A stretch of 64,000 bases of DNA from Corynebacterium hansenii. GTDB lineage: Bacteria; Actinomycetota; Actinomycetes; Mycobacteriales; Mycobacteriaceae. The notes beneath the pieces were generated by a model that had not been told where the DNA came from, made no database searches, and saw only the letters and a program-made list of their open reading frames with translations. The DNA lies in NCBI RefSeq assembly GCF_030408795.1, contig NZ_CP047211.1, positions 1,612,001-1,676,000 on the forward strand. The letters run 5' to 3'. This document shows, piece after piece, positions 18,880 to 32,105 of the stretch. Numbering within the stretch: the first letter of the stretch is position 1; every line of letters begins with the position of its first letter. A program made the translations under genes and the position numbers.

Positions 18880-20258
18880 CGCGCACCCGCCTCCGCGTGG
18901 TCGGCATCGGCTGCGACGGCCTCGACGGGTTGACGGCGCGTGCCCGGGCCGTGCTCGCCGACGCGCGGCGCATCATCGGCGCGCCCCGGCAGCTCGAGCT
19001 TCTCGACGTCGGGGAATCCGCCTCCGCTTCGCCCGGCTGCCCCGACAACCCCGACGCCACCGCCTCCTACGCCACCGCCCCGCCGATCACCGCCGAACGC
19101 GCCACGTGGCCCGAGGGCTACTGGCGGCGATGGGGCGAGGTACTCGCCGACCTCGACCCGTCCGGCGACGTGATCCTGGCCAGCGGCGACCCCATGTTCC
19201 ACGGCATCGGTACGACGCTGGTGCGCGAACTCGGCGCCGATGCCATCGAGGTGTTCCCCGCGCCGTCCTCGGCGTCGCTGGCGTGCGCCCGATTGGGGTG
19301 GGCGCTCGACCGCACGCCGGTGGTTTCGCTGGTCACCGGTCCCGCCGGCCGCGAGGGCGCCGGCGCCGTCGTCCCCCTCGCCGACGCCGGCCAGCCCTTC
19401 CTGGTCCTGTGCCGCGGCGCGGATTCGGTGGCCCACGTCGCCGACGCGCTGTCGGACCGCCCCGACTCGGTGCTCACCACACTGACCAACGCCGGCGGCG
19501 GCGAGGCCGGGCCATACCCCGAATCCATCGCGCGGGGGACCGCCGCGCACCCGCCGACGCCCGCCGGCGACCTGACCATCCTCGCCGTCGAACCGTCCGG
19601 CCCCTCCCGCGCCTGGCTCCCCGACGACGCCTTCGACACCGACGGCCAGCTGACCAAGAGCCCCATACGCGAGCTCACCGTCGCCGCCCTCGGCCCGCGC
19701 CCCGGCGCACTGCTGTGGGATGTCGGCGGCGGCACCGGCTCCATCGCCATCGAATGGGCGCGCCACGGCGGCCGCGCCATCTGCATCGAGCGCGACGCCA
19801 CCCGCGCCGAACGCATCCGGGCCAACGCCGCGAACCTGTCCGGCGGTGTCGAGGTCGTCCACGGCAGTGCGCCGGAGGCCCTCGCCCCGCTTGCCGACGT
19901 CCACCGCGCCGCACCCGACGCGATCTTCATCGGCGGCGGGCTCACCGCCGAGGGCATGATCGACGCCTGCGTGGACGCGCTCGCGCCGGGCGGGCGGCTG
20001 GTGGCCAACACGGTCACGATCGAATCGGAGGCGGTCCTGTGGGACGCCCGGTCGCGCTTCGGCGGCGAGGTGCACCGGATCGGCGTGGAACGCGCCGGTA
20101 GGGTTGGATCGTTCACGGCCTGGCGGCCGGCGCTGCCGGTGGTCCAATGGGTCGTGGACGGGCCGTCGCAAAGCAATGCCGCAGGCGGGGCCCCGGCCGG
20201 ACCGGCCGATGCGGAAGGAACCGCCCGCAGGGGCGCGGAAGGGGAGCAGAACCAGTGA
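18876..20258 (+). CDS. cobL: Precorrin-6Y C5,15-methyltransferase (decarboxylating)
   Basis: A 460-aa fusion of a CbiE-like C5 methyltransferase and a CbiT-like C15 methyltransferase/decarboxylase. The N-terminal half begins [16 protein letters not shown] and has the tetrapyrrole methylase motif [13 protein letters not shown]. The C-terminal half has the SAM motif [17 protein letters not shown] and IFIGGG. The reaction converts precorrin-6B to precorrin-8 in the aerobic cobalamin pathway. ATG 18876 overlaps the previous stop, and the stop overlaps the cobM start. A 40-residue low-complexity tail (Ala/Gly/Pro) follows the CbiT domain. Confidence 0.92.
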   Translation: MTRTRLRVVGIGCDGLDGLTARARAVLADARRIIGAPRQLELLDVGESASASPGCPDNPDATASYATAPPITAERATWPEGYWRRWGEVLADLDPSGDVILASGDPMFHGIGTTLVRELGADAIEVFPAPSSASLACARLGWALDRTPVVSLVTGPAGREGAGAVVPLADAGQPFLVLCRGADSVAHVADALSDRPDSVLTTLTNAGGGEAGPYPESIARGTAAHPPTPAGDLTILAVEPSGPSRAWLPDDAFDTDGQLTKSPIRELTVAALGPRPGALLWDVGGGTGSIAIEWARHGGRAICIERDATRAERIRANAANLSGGVEVVHGSAPEALAPLADVHRAAPDAIFIGGGLTAEGMIDACVDALAPGGRLVANTVTIESEAVLWDARSRFGGEVHRIGVERAGRVGSFTAWRPALPVVQWVVDGPSQSNAAGGAPAGPADAEGTARRGAEGEQNQ

Positions 20259-21028
20259 CCGTGTACTTCATCGGGGCCGGGCCGGGGGCGGCCGACTTGC
20301 TGACGCTGCGCGCCGACCGCCTGATCAGGTCCTGCCCGGTGTGCCTGTACGCCGGGTCGATCGTGCCGCCGGAGGTGCTGGCCAACTGCCCCGAGGGGGC
20401 GGAGGTGGTCAACACCGCGCGGATGCCGCTGGAGGACATCATCGCGGTGATCTCCCGGGCCCACGACGAGGGCAAGGACGTAGCCCGGCTGCAGTCCGGC
20501 GACCCGTCCGTGTGGTCGGCGCTGGCCGAGCAGGCCCGCCGCTTGACCGCCCTGGGCATCGACTACGAGATCGTGCCCGGCGTGGCGTCGTTCTCGGCCG
20601 TCGCCGCGGCGCTGGGCCACGAGCTGACGGTGCCGACGGTGGGGCAGTCGGTCATCCTCACCCGCGTCTCCGGCCGCGCGTCGGCGATGCCGGAAGGCGA
20701 GACGCTGGAGAACTTCGGCCGCACCGGCGCGACCCTGTGCATCCACCTGGCGGCGCACGACATCGACCGGGTCGTCGCGGAATTGGAGCCGAACTACGGC
20801 GCCGACTGCCCCGTGGCCGTGGTGGCCTTCGCGTCGCGGCCGGAGGAGACGATCCTGCGCGGCACCCTCGCGGACATCGCCGGCCAGGTGAAGGGCGCCG
20901 GCGTGACCCGCACGGCCGTCATCGTCGTCGGCCGCGTGCTCGGCGCCGAGGGTTTCCCGGACAGCTACCTCTATTCCGACGGCCGTCCCCGCGACGCCGA
21001 GGGGAGGACCCTGACGTGCGGGCACTGA
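20255..21028 (+). CDS. cobM: Precorrin-4 C11-methyltransferase
   Basis: A 257-aa tetrapyrrole methylase. [17 protein letters not shown] at the N-terminus, [17 protein letters not shown] and [15 protein letters not shown] are family motifs; the length equals the usual CobM/CbiF. It transfers a methyl group from SAM to C11 of precorrin-4. GTG 20255 is the first in-frame start and overlaps the cobL stop (GTGA). Its 3' end overlaps cobK by 13 nt. Confidence 0.93.
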   Translation: MTVYFIGAGPGAADLLTLRADRLIRSCPVCLYAGSIVPPEVLANCPEGAEVVNTARMPLEDIIAVISRAHDEGKDVARLQSGDPSVWSALAEQARRLTALGIDYEIVPGVASFSAVAAALGHELTVPTVGQSVILTRVSGRASAMPEGETLENFGRTGATLCIHLAAHDIDRVVAELEPNYGADCPVAVVAFASRPEETILRGTLADIAGQVKGAGVTRTAVIVVGRVLGAEGFPDSYLYSDGRPRDAEGRTLTCGH

Positions 21029-21759
21029 TCCTCGGCGGCACCGGCGAAGCCCGGCAATTGGCCAAGCGCCTGGTCGACGCAGGCTGGCACGTGACGTCGT
21101 CGCTGGCCGGGCGCGTCGCGGAGCCGAAGCTGCCCGTCGGGCACGTGCGCATCGGCGGCTTCGGCGGCCCGGCGGGCCTGGCCCGGTGGCTGCTTTCCGA
21201 CGCCACCGAGGTCATCGTCGACGCCACCCACCCCTTCGCCGAGCGCATCAGCGCGTCGGCGGCGGAAGCGGCGCGCGCCACCGGCCTGCCCCTGGTCGCG
21301 CTGCACCGGCCCGCGTGGGAGAAGGAGCGCGGGGACCACTGGCTGGAGGTGCCCGACATGGAGGCGGCCGCCGAATTGGCCCGGACGAGGTTCGCCGCTC
21401 CGTTCCTGACCATCGGCCGGCAACAGCTGTCGCACTTCGCCGCCGACGACAAGGGCCGGTACTTGATCCGCTGCGTCGACCAGCCCACCGGCCCGCTGCC
21501 GCGCAACCGGAAGGTGCTGCTGTCGCGCGGCCCCTTCGACGTCGCAGGCGAGCGCAAGCTCATGCGGGACTACGCCGTCGACTGCCTGGTGACCAAGAAC
21601 TCCGGCGGGGCGCAGACCCACGCCAAGATCGAGGCGGCCCGCGACCTGCGCAAGCCGGTGATCATGGTCCAGCGCCCGGAGCTGCCGGGCAAGGACATCG
21701 CCTACGTCGCCGACACCGTCGATCGGGCCTTCGACGCGGTCACGCGCGGCCGCGTCTGA
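21016..21759 (+). CDS. cobK: Precorrin-6A reductase
   Basis: A 247-aa CobK/CbiJ protein: [17 protein letters not shown] at the N-terminus, [15 protein letters not shown] in the middle and [17 protein letters not shown] near the C-terminus are family signatures. It reduces precorrin-6A to precorrin-6B with NADPH, immediately before the CobL step. GTG 21016 lies inside cobM (13-nt overlap), so coupling is expected. The stop codon sits in the first unit of an 18-nt tandem repeat. Confidence 0.92.
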   Translation: MRALILGGTGEARQLAKRLVDAGWHVTSSLAGRVAEPKLPVGHVRIGGFGGPAGLARWLLSDATEVIVDATHPFAERISASAAEAARATGLPLVALHRPAWEKERGDHWLEVPDMEAAAELARTRFAAPFLTIGRQQLSHFAADDKGRYLIRCVDQPTGPLPRNRKVLLSRGPFDVAGERKLMRDYAVDCLVTKNSGGAQTHAKIEAARDLRKPVIMVQRPELPGKDIAYVADTVDRAFDAVTRGRV

Positions 21760-21880
21760 GGGGACGGAGCCGCCCGAGGGACGGAGTCACCTGAGGCAGC
21801 GGAGTCACCTGAGGGAGCGGAGCCGACTGAGGGAGCGGAGTCACCTGAGGGAGCGGAGCCGCCTGAGGGAGCGGCGGCCA
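21756..21880. repeat. 18-nt tandem repeat, about 7 units
   Basis: About seven head-to-tail copies of an 18-nt unit, consensus CTGAGGGAGCGGAGTCAC alternating with a variant ending in GAGCCGC, one copy 17 nt long. It starts in the cobK stop codon and ends 28 nt before the stop of the HAD gene on the other strand. It fills the space between two convergent genes. No terminator hairpin is visible here. Confidence 0.9.
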
Positions 21881-21908
21881 GTGGGCCATGGCGCAGTGTC
21901 ACCGAACG

Positions 21909-22514
21909 CTACGGCCGCAGGTCGTCGGGAAGCTGCGTCAGATCGGCGATGACCTCGTGGCCCGCCAACTGCTCGGGCGCGTGGGACGTCGCCACGGCGA
22001 TGACGCGGCACCCGGCGCGGGTGCCCGCCTCCAAACCGGCGGGCGCATCTTCCACGACCACGCATTGCGACGGTTCCGCGCCCAGGCGCCCGGCGGCGAG
22101 GAGATACCCCGTCGGGTCGGGTTTGCCCTGCTCGACGTCCTCCGCGGTGATCAGCACGTCGGGCACGGGCAATCCGGCGGCGTTGAGCCGGGCGCGCATG
22201 AGCTCCCGGGCGCCGGACGTCACCGCGGCCCAACGGTCGCGGGGCAGCGACTCCAGCAGATCGGCGGCGCCGGGCAGGGCCACGACGGAGTCGAGGTCGG
22301 ACATCTCCAGTTCCTCCATGCGCCGGTACGCGGGCGCGACCTGCTCCGGCGGGAGGAAGTCCGCGAGCGTGTCCTCGGTGCGCCGGCCGTGGCTCACGCG
22401 CATGATCTCGTCGCCGTCGACGCCGTTTTCCGACGCCCACGTCCGCCACGCCCGTTCGACCGCCGGGGTCGAGTCGACGAGGGTGCCATCGATGTCGAAG
22501 AGCCAGTACGTCAT
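21909..22514 (-). CDS. HAD-superfamily phosphatase (beta-PGM/PGP-like)
   Basis: A 201-aa haloacid dehalogenase-like hydrolase. Motif I is WLFDIDGTLVDS with the nucleophile Asp at residue about 7; motif II is AAVTSGA; motif III Lys in DVEQGKPDPTGY; motif IV VVVEDAPAGLEAG. A helical cap lies between motifs I and II. The fold and size match small sugar-phosphate phosphatases. It lies between the convergent cob units but has no known corrin role. ATG 22514 begins right at the nucleophile strand. Confidence 0.85.
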   Translation of the reverse strand: MTYWLFDIDGTLVDSTPAVERAWRTWASENGVDGDEIMRVSHGRRTEDTLADFLPPEQVAPAYRRMEELEMSDLDSVVALPGAADLLESLPRDRWAAVTSGARELMRARLNAAGLPVPDVLITAEDVEQGKPDPTGYLLAAGRLGAEPSQCVVVEDAPAGLEAGTRAGCRVIAVATSHAPEQLAGHEVIADLTQLPDDLRP

Positions 22515-22576
22515 GGCCCGGATGGTACCCGCGGGGCCCGGGCCGACGCCCGCACCGAAGGCCCCGGCCGTCCGCC

Positions 22577-24181
22577 TCAGCGATCCCCGCCGAGCGCCCC
22601 GGTTCCCGCGAATCCGCCGCCGCCGTAGTGGCGGGCGGTGAACACGCGCACGCCGTCGACGGCGTCGTAGGCGCGGGTCGACGACGCTCCGACGATGAGC
22701 ATGGTCCGCATGTCCACGACCTCCGGGTCGAGGTCGGCGACGGTGGTGACCGTGACCTTTTCCTCCGGCGCGCCGACCGCGCGGGCGACGACGACGGGCG
22801 TTTCGGGGTCGCGGTACTCGGCGACGAGCTCGCGCAGCGCCACGACCTGCGCGCGCCGCGTCTTCGACGCCGGGTTGTACACCGCGAAGGCCATGTCCGC
22901 GCCGAGGACGGCACGCAGGCGCTTTTCGACGATCGCCCACGGCTTGAGGCGGTCCGACAGCGAGAGCATGGCGAAGTCGTGTCCCAGCGGTGCGCCGACG
23001 CGGCTGGCGACGGCCTGGGCGGCGGTCATGCCGGGCACGATGCGCACGGGCACGTCGCGCCAGGGGTCGTCGTCGGCGGTTTCCAGCACGGCGGCGGCCA
23101 TGGCGAACACCCCGGCGTCGCCGGAGCTGACCACGGCGACGCGGGCGCCGGACTTGGCGAGGTCCAGAGCCATCGCGGCGCGCTCGCCCTCGACGCGGTT
23201 GTCGGACATGTGCTTGGTCTGGCCGGAGCGGTTGGGAACGCGGGCGACGTAGGTGTTGTAGCCGACGACGTCGGTGGCCCGCTCCAGTTCCGCGGCGGCT
23301 TCGGGGGTGAGCCAGCGGTCGGGGCCGGGTCCCAGGCCGATGACGACGACTTCGCCCATCCCCGCCGGGGTGGATTCCGTCGCGGCACCGCCGATGCGGG
23401 AGGCGACGCGCACGCCGGTGTCGGGACCCTCCGCGGGCGTCGAGCCCACGACGACCACCGAGAAGTAGGGCACGTCCGCCGGATCGACGGCGTCGAGCGG
23501 CGCGGACCAGCCGTCGCCCATCGTGGCGCGGACGACGACGCGCGCCCGGTCGAGCATCCCCGCGCCGCGGAGAACCTCGCGGACCTCGTCGACGTGGCCG
23601 CCGAGCTTCATGATCACCAGGCAGTCGGCCGCGTTCGCCGCCGCCTCGAGGCGCTCGCGGCCGGCGGTGGCGGGCAGGATCGACAGGATGTCCCCGCCTT
23701 CCGCCAGGGGAGTGGCCAGTTCGCAGGCCGCGGCGGTGACGCTGGGCACGCCGGGGATGACGTGGGCGGGGAAATCGCCCTCCAGCGCGCGGTGCAGGTG
23801 CTGGTAGGAGCTGTAGAGCATCGGGTCGCCCAGCGAGAGCACCGCCACCGACCGGCCTGCGGCGAGGTGGTCGGCCAGTCGCCGCGTGGCTTCGGCGTAG
23901 AAGGCGCCCATGGCTTCGGCATACCCGCCGTCGTCCCCGCCGCCCCTGGTGACGGGGTAGACCAGCAGTTCCTCGATGGCGGGTTCCGGGCGGGCGTCGA
24001 GAAGCTCCGCCGCGATGCGCCGCGCGGTCGAGCGCCCGTGCGGGCCCGCGTGGAAGACGACGACGTCGGCGGAGGCGATGACGTCCGCGCCGCGGCGGGT
24101 GATCAGGCCCGGATCGCCGGGGCCCAGCCCCACGCCGTAGAGGTGGCCGGGTTCGACGGCCCCCGGGGCGGCGGCGGTCAC
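22577..24181 (-). CDS. cobIJ: Bifunctional precorrin-2 C20- / precorrin-3B C17-methyltransferase
   Basis: A 534-aa fusion of two tetrapyrrole methylases. The first (residues about 10-245) begins LYGVGLGPGDPGLITRRG and matches CobI. The second (about 265-510) begins VVVIGLGPGPDRWLTPEA, contains YNTYVARVP and VSSGDAGVFAMA, and matches CobJ. CobI makes precorrin-3A; CobJ performs the ring contraction step after CobG. CobI-CobJ fusion is usual in actinobacteria. GTG 24181 overlaps the cobH stop. A Gly-rich tail ends the protein. Confidence 0.92.
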   Translation of the reverse strand: MTAAAPGAVEPGHLYGVGLGPGDPGLITRRGADVIASADVVVFHAGPHGRSTARRIAAELLDARPEPAIEELLVYPVTRGGGDDGGYAEAMGAFYAEATRRLADHLAAGRSVAVLSLGDPMLYSSYQHLHRALEGDFPAHVIPGVPSVTAAACELATPLAEGGDILSILPATAGRERLEAAANAADCLVIMKLGGHVDEVREVLRGAGMLDRARVVVRATMGDGWSAPLDAVDPADVPYFSVVVVGSTPAEGPDTGVRVASRIGGAATESTPAGMGEVVVIGLGPGPDRWLTPEAAAELERATDVVGYNTYVARVPNRSGQTKHMSDNRVEGERAAMALDLAKSGARVAVVSSGDAGVFAMAAAVLETADDDPWRDVPVRIVPGMTAAQAVASRVGAPLGHDFAMLSLSDRLKPWAIVEKRLRAVLGADMAFAVYNPASKTRRAQVVALRELVAEYRDPETPVVVARAVGAPEEKVTVTTVADLDPEVVDMRTMLIVGASSTRAYDAVDGVRVFTARHYGGGGFAGTGALGGDR

Positions 24182-24831
24182 GGAAGGATCTCCTGCTTCG
24201 TCGCCAGCGCGTTGAGGGCCGCGCACGTGATGGCCGAACCGCCGCGGCGGCCGGTGACGGTGATGTATTCCAGGCCCGGGATCCCGGGGGCGACGTCGAT
24301 GGTCGCCTGCTTCGACTCCGCTGCGCCGACGAACCCGACGGGCATGGCCAGCACGGCGGCGGGCATGGGCAGCTCGCCGGCGCGCAGGCGGTCGAGCAGG
24401 TGGTACAGGGCGGTCGGCGCGTTGCCGATGGCCACGACGGCGCCCTCGAGACGATCGCCCCACAGGTCGACGGCGGCGGCGGTGCGCGTGGTGCCCAGCT
24501 CCGCGGCGAGCTCAGGGGTGCGCTCGTCGTTGAGCGTGCAGATGACCTCGTTGTCCGCCGGCAGGCGCCGCCGCGTGATGCCCGAGGCGATCATGGTGAC
24601 GTCGGTGAAGATCGGCTTGCCCGCCTCCAGCGCGGCCCGCGCCGCGGCGACCGCGCCGGGGGAGAACACGATGTCCCCGGCAAGATCCGTCTGGCCGGCC
24701 GCGTGGATCATCCGCACGGCCACGACCTCCTGCTCCGGGGTGAATCGCCCCAGGTCGGACTCGGCGCGGATGATGGAGAACGACTCCCGGTAGATGGCCG
24801 GGCCGTCGGTTACGTAGTCGAAGCCTGTCAT
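24178..24831 (-). CDS. cobH: Precorrin-8X methylmutase
   Basis: A 217-aa CobH/CbiC protein. The N-terminus YVTDGPAIYRESFSIIRAE, the catalytic-His region VVAVRMIHAAGQTDL, and MPVGFVGAAESK plus TGRRGGSAITCAALNAL near the end are conserved. It moves the methyl group from C11 to C12 to give hydrogenobyrinate. It lies between cobG (53-nt gap) and cobIJ (4-nt overlap). Confidence 0.94.
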   Translation of the reverse strand: MTGFDYVTDGPAIYRESFSIIRAESDLGRFTPEQEVVAVRMIHAAGQTDLAGDIVFSPGAVAAARAALEAGKPIFTDVTMIASGITRRRLPADNEVICTLNDERTPELAAELGTTRTAAAVDLWGDRLEGAVVAIGNAPTALYHLLDRLRAGELPMPAAVLAMPVGFVGAAESKQATIDVAPGIPGLEYITVTGRRGGSAITCAALNALATKQEILP

Positions 24832-24884
24832 GCGACAAGGGTAAGCCACGGCCGCGCGCCGACGGTGGACGGGCGCGCGGCGGC

Positions 24885-26072
24885 TCAGTCGACCGACGTG
24901 ACCTCGTACTCGCCGTCGCCGGTGGCCAGGTAGTCGACGTAGCCGCCCTTGGGCCGGCCGCAGCGGCGCTCGCAGCCGGAGAAGTGCACGCGCCCCTCGG
25001 GCAGCCGCGCCTGGGCGATGGCGTGCGCCGCGTCGCCGCGGGTGTCCGCCAGCGACTTCGGGCAGCCGGGCCGCCCGGTGCAGGCGGAGACGTTGAGCCA
25101 CGTGGACTTGCGGTCGAAGATCAGCCCGTTGGGCGCCATGACGCGCACGACCTGCTCGGCGACGTCCTCCTCCAGGTCGTGGAGCACCAGCGAGTACCAG
25201 GGGGTGACGTGGACCGGCACCCGGGTGTGCGCGATGGCGCGGGCCAGGCGGGCGGGCAGGACGCCGAAGCGCAGGCCGGCGGCGAGGCTGACCAGGCCGT
25301 CGGGCTGGTCGATCCACCCGATTTGCTCGGTGCCGGGGTGGGCGAAGGCGAAGGACTCGGCGTCGGAGGCCTCGCCGACGGCCACGCCCGCGGCCTCCGC
25401 CGTCATGGCGATCACCCGGTCGGCCAGACCGGATTCGGCCACGCGCCACGCTTCGCCGCGCACTTCCGCCCACGCGCGCGTCGCCGCCAGCAGCAGTTCG
25501 ACGGCGCGGTCGCGCGGCACGGCCAGGCCCGCGGGCGCGCCGGCGACGACGAGCTCGAATTCGCCGCCGCCGAGCGCGACCAGGCCGAGATCGGGGGCCT
25601 CGCCGAGCACGTCGCCGCGGCCGTCGTCGAGCGCGAAGAGGGTGCGCCCCGGCAGGGTCGCCAGGGACGGGTCGGCGCACAGCGCGTCGTCGAAGGCGCG
25701 GACCAGATCCGACACGTCGTCGAGCCCGCCGACGCGGCCGGTCATCGGCGACTGCAGGATGTTGCGCACGCGGTCGTGCTCCGGGTGGGGGAGCATGCCG
25801 GCTTCCTCGGCGGCGTCGGCGAACCCGGCGACGTCGCGGATGCCGCGGATCTGCACGTTGCCGCGGGAGGTGAAGTGGATGTCGCCGTCGCCGAAATTCT
25901 CGGCGAGATCCGCCAGCACCGCGAAGCCCGGCGCGGGCAGGAATCCGCCGGGGAAGCGCAGGCGGCCGATCGCACCGTCGGCGGCGACGTGCACGCGCCG
26001 GGTGCCGGGGCATCCGTCCGGCCGGTCGCGTTCGGGGCGGGGGGATTCGGGCTGGTTGGCGGGTGTGTCCAT
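24885..26072 (-). CDS. cobG: Precorrin-3B synthase
   Basis: A 395-aa protein of the nitrite/sulfite reductase family. The ferredoxin-like half-repeats are at residues about 25-90 (IGRLRFPGGFLP, FTSRGNVQIRGI) and 250-310 (GLRFGVLPARLARAIA). The Fe4S4 cysteines are in SACTGRPGCP and FSGCERRCGRPKGG. CobG hydroxylates precorrin-3A at C20 with O2, so its presence marks the aerobic pathway. ATG 26072 is leaderless, 6 nt from TATGAT, and heads the cobG-cobH-cobIJ unit. Confidence 0.92.
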   Translation of the reverse strand: MDTPANQPESPRPERDRPDGCPGTRRVHVAADGAIGRLRFPGGFLPAPGFAVLADLAENFGDGDIHFTSRGNVQIRGIRDVAGFADAAEEAGMLPHPEHDRVRNILQSPMTGRVGGLDDVSDLVRAFDDALCADPSLATLPGRTLFALDDGRGDVLGEAPDLGLVALGGGEFELVVAGAPAGLAVPRDRAVELLLAATRAWAEVRGEAWRVAESGLADRVIAMTAEAAGVAVGEASDAESFAFAHPGTEQIGWIDQPDGLVSLAAGLRFGVLPARLARAIAHTRVPVHVTPWYSLVLHDLEEDVAEQVVRVMAPNGLIFDRKSTWLNVSACTGRPGCPKSLADTRGDAAHAIAQARLPEGRVHFSGCERRCGRPKGGYVDYLATGDGEYEVTSVD

Positions 26073-26078
26073 GCCCCG

Positions 26079-26098
26079 ATCATACGTCTGCGCAGACG
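26079..26098 (-). promoter_or_regulatory. cobG promoter with palindromic operator candidate
   Basis: On the minus strand TATGAT (26084-26079) lies 6 nt before ATG 26072. Directly upstream, 26085-26098 is the perfect 14-nt palindrome CGTCTGCGCAGACG, where a bound regulator would cover the -10/-35 spacer. No riboswitch can control this unit if the message is leaderless. Confidence 0.5.
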
Positions 26099-26182
26099 GT
26101 CGATCTGCCTGCTTGGCGACGCCCGGCGCGTCCCGGTTCACCCGGTCGGAGGTGATTTTCCCCAAAACGCCGCCGGCAAAAC

Positions 26183-26211
26183 TTACGCGAATGTAACCTT
26201 TGGCATATAAA
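26183..26211 (+). promoter_or_regulatory. Promoter of the lipase gene
   Basis: TTACGC (26183-26188) and TATAAA (26206-26211) are 17 nt apart in a local AT-rich patch. The message would carry a leader of about 80 nt and a strong AAGGAG at 26284. Confidence 0.5.
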
Positions 26212-26296
26212 TAATTTCCCCGCGGCATTCGCCGACGCAGTCGTCGCGAAGCCGCCGCGGCCACATGGCCGCACAGCCACACCAAGGAGCTCGTAC

Positions 26297-27613
26297 ATGA
26301 TCCGACTGCGCCGCACGGTCCTCGCCATCGGCACCTCCGCAGCACTCGTCCTCTCCGCCGCGCCGGCCGCGCACGCCCTGGGCCCGTTCCCGCAGAACCC
26401 GACCCGCTCGGGGGACGCCGGGGTCGTGTCCACCTCGGAGAAGATGGAACTCGTCGGCGGCAACGGCGCCTGGCGCGCCGACGCCACCAAGTTCACCTAC
26501 TCGTCGACCGACTCGATGGGGCGGCCCAGCATCGACCGCGCCACCTACATCGAGCCGCGCACCCCGTGGAAGGGCCCCGGCCCCCGCCCGCTGGTGGCCA
26601 TCGCGCCGGGCACCCAGGGCCCCGGCGAGCACTGCGACCCGTCGAGCACCGCGGCCACGGGCATCCACGTCGGCATGACCCCGCCGGACCTCGGCGTCGG
26701 CTACGAGATGCTGCCGGCCGCCGAGAACCTCTCCCGCGGCGCCGCCGTGGTCATCATCGACCACCACCGCAACCCCGACACCGGATCCCAGGAGTACGCG
26801 GACAACATCTCCTCCGGCCAGTCGATGCTCGACGCGGCCGTCGCCGCCCGCGGCCTCGGCGTCGACCCGGCCGCTCCGGTGGGCCTGTACGGGTACTCGC
26901 AGGGCGGCAGCACCTCCGGCTGGGCCGCGGAAAACGCCCACCGGTACGCGCCCGACCTCAACGTGGTCGCGTCGACCGTCGGCGCCCCGCCGTCGAACCT
27001 CATCGAGGTGCTCGACACCATCGACGGCTCGATCCTGTCCGCGGCCGTCGCCTACGCCATCAACGGCGTGCTGGGCAAGGACGAGGAACTGCGCCGCAAG
27101 ATCACCGAAGAGGAGCTCAACGACGCCGGCCGCGCCTGGCTGAAGTCCTCCGACGGGCTGTGCATCGGCGGCGCCGTGCTCGACTCCGGGTTCCGCTCGA
27201 CCCGCGACTTCACCGCCGACGGCAGCTCGCTGAAGGAGGTCATCGAGGCCCGCTACCCGGAGGTGCTCGAGGAGCTGGCCCGCCAGAAGCTGGGCAAGGA
27301 CGTCCCCGACCACCCGACGATGGTCTACGGCGGCATCGGCGACGACATCATCCCGATCAACCAGATCCGCGAACTCAACGCCGATTGGACCGGCAAGGGC
27401 GCCGACGTGACCTACGTCGAGGACAACACCCCCGCCATCCCGGGCAAGGTGGGCGTCAACCACATCGCGCCCATGCTGTCCCAGCTGCTGCCGGCGATCG
27501 ACTTCCTGTGGGCGCACTTCTCGCCCGAGCCGTCGACGCCGATCCCCGGAGCGCCGGGCTCGCTGACGCCGCAGCTGCCGTCGCAGTCCGAGCTGCCGGG
27601 CCTGTCGCGGTAG
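26297..27613 (+). CDS. Secreted LIP-family lipase
   Basis: A 438-aa exported alpha/beta hydrolase. A Sec signal peptide covers residues about 1-29 (basic start, long hydrophobic core, AHA-LG cleavage site). The nucleophile elbow is GLYGYSQGGSTSG (Ser about 202); Asp and His are likely in GGIGDDIIP and GVNHIAPM. This is the lipase family common in lipophilic and skin-associated corynebacteria, which cleaves triacylglycerols outside the cell. The start has AAGGAG with 7-nt spacing. The C-terminal 40 residues are Pro/Ser rich. It lies between two cobalamin units without obvious functional link. Confidence 0.88.
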   Translation: MIRLRRTVLAIGTSAALVLSAAPAAHALGPFPQNPTRSGDAGVVSTSEKMELVGGNGAWRADATKFTYSSTDSMGRPSIDRATYIEPRTPWKGPGPRPLVAIAPGTQGPGEHCDPSSTAATGIHVGMTPPDLGVGYEMLPAAENLSRGAAVVIIDHHRNPDTGSQEYADNISSGQSMLDAAVAARGLGVDPAAPVGLYGYSQGGSTSGWAAENAHRYAPDLNVVASTVGAPPSNLIEVLDTIDGSILSAAVAYAINGVLGKDEELRRKITEEELNDAGRAWLKSSDGLCIGGAVLDSGFRSTRDFTADGSSLKEVIEARYPEVLEELARQKLGKDVPDHPTMVYGGIGDDIIPINQIRELNADWTGKGADVTYVEDNTPAIPGKVGVNHIAPMLSQLLPAIDFLWAHFSPEPSTPIPGAPGSLTPQLPSQSELPGLSR

Positions 27614-27758
27614 GGAACCGGCAGCCGGGTTCGGCGCGGCACCGGTCCGGCAACCCGGCCGGCCGCAATAAGGGTCCGGGGCCGGACCCACCGCGGCAGC
27701 CGACCGCCGGCCGGGGGAGCGTGTTCCGGGGTCCCCGGTGCCCCGGATCCGGCGGGCG

Positions 27759-27880
27759 GGTAGGCTACCCGCGAAACGTTCAACCACCCGACCCGGGTGT
27801 GGGGAAGCCGGTGGAATTCCGGACGGTCGCGCCACTGTGAGAGTCAGACCCCCACGTTCCGGGAAGCTTGGCCACGGGGC
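27759..27880 (+). ncRNA. Cobalamin riboswitch
   Basis: Upstream of cobN the sequence has the conserved elements of the cobalamin aptamer: a GGGGAAGCCGGTGGAATTCC core near 27811-27830 followed by GCGCCACTGTGAGAGTCAGACC (B12 box region, 27829-27851). A perfect hairpin GCGGGTA/TACCCGC lies at the 5' side (27759 onward), and CCACGTTCC closes the 3' side. ATG 27910 follows by about 30 nt with no T-rich terminator between, so control is more likely at translation initiation. Bound adenosylcobalamin should lower cobN expression. Confidence 0.85.
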
Positions 27881-27909
27881 GCGAGATCCCCGGGAAAGGC
27901 GCAGCCGCG

Positions 27910-31644
<3,735 letters not shown>

Positions 31645-31826
31645 CGCCGGTGGCGGCGGCGGTGCTCAGTCTCCTCCGGTCGTGTCTCCCCTCGGTCAGG
31701 GTTTCCGGGGTCGCCCGGTGATTGGGGCACGACCGGAGGGGGCCGAGCGCCGCCGACGCCTTTCCAGCATGTCATGCGCGGTGGCCGCTGGCCTTCTTTT
31801 GTCCGGCCGGCCACCCCGGGCGCGCA

Positions 31827-32070
31827 ACCCATGCGCCGCGGAAGTCACCCACCCTCGCGCGGACCATCCACGGCGGCGATCGCCGGATGGCCCTCGTCCA
31901 GCCGCACCCCGGTCGATCCGAACCGCAATCCGTGATCCCGTCGCGCCACCCATGCGCCGCGGAAGTCACCCACCCTTGCGCGGACCATCCACGGCGGCGA
32001 TCGCCGGATGGCCCTCGTCCAGCCGCCCCCCGGCCGATTCCGACCACGATCCGTGATCCCGTCGCGCCAC
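31827..32070. repeat. 121-nt direct tandem duplication
   Basis: The unit at 31827-31947 is repeated at 31948-32070 with a few substitutions. Each unit contains a hairpin-forming segment (CCATCC ... GGATGG around a GGCGATCGCC core). Both copies end in GTGATCCCGTCGCGCCAC. Confidence 0.9.
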
Positions 32071-32105
32071 TTTCGTCTCAACTTTCACACCCGTTGACTT
32101 AGCGC

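Noticed and set aside
21756..21880. CRISPR-like array
   Set aside because: Units are contiguous without spacers, and no cas genes are present.
31772..32081. Short minus-strand frames through the 121-nt repeats
   Set aside because: The same peptide appears in different frames of the repeat copies; no start signals.
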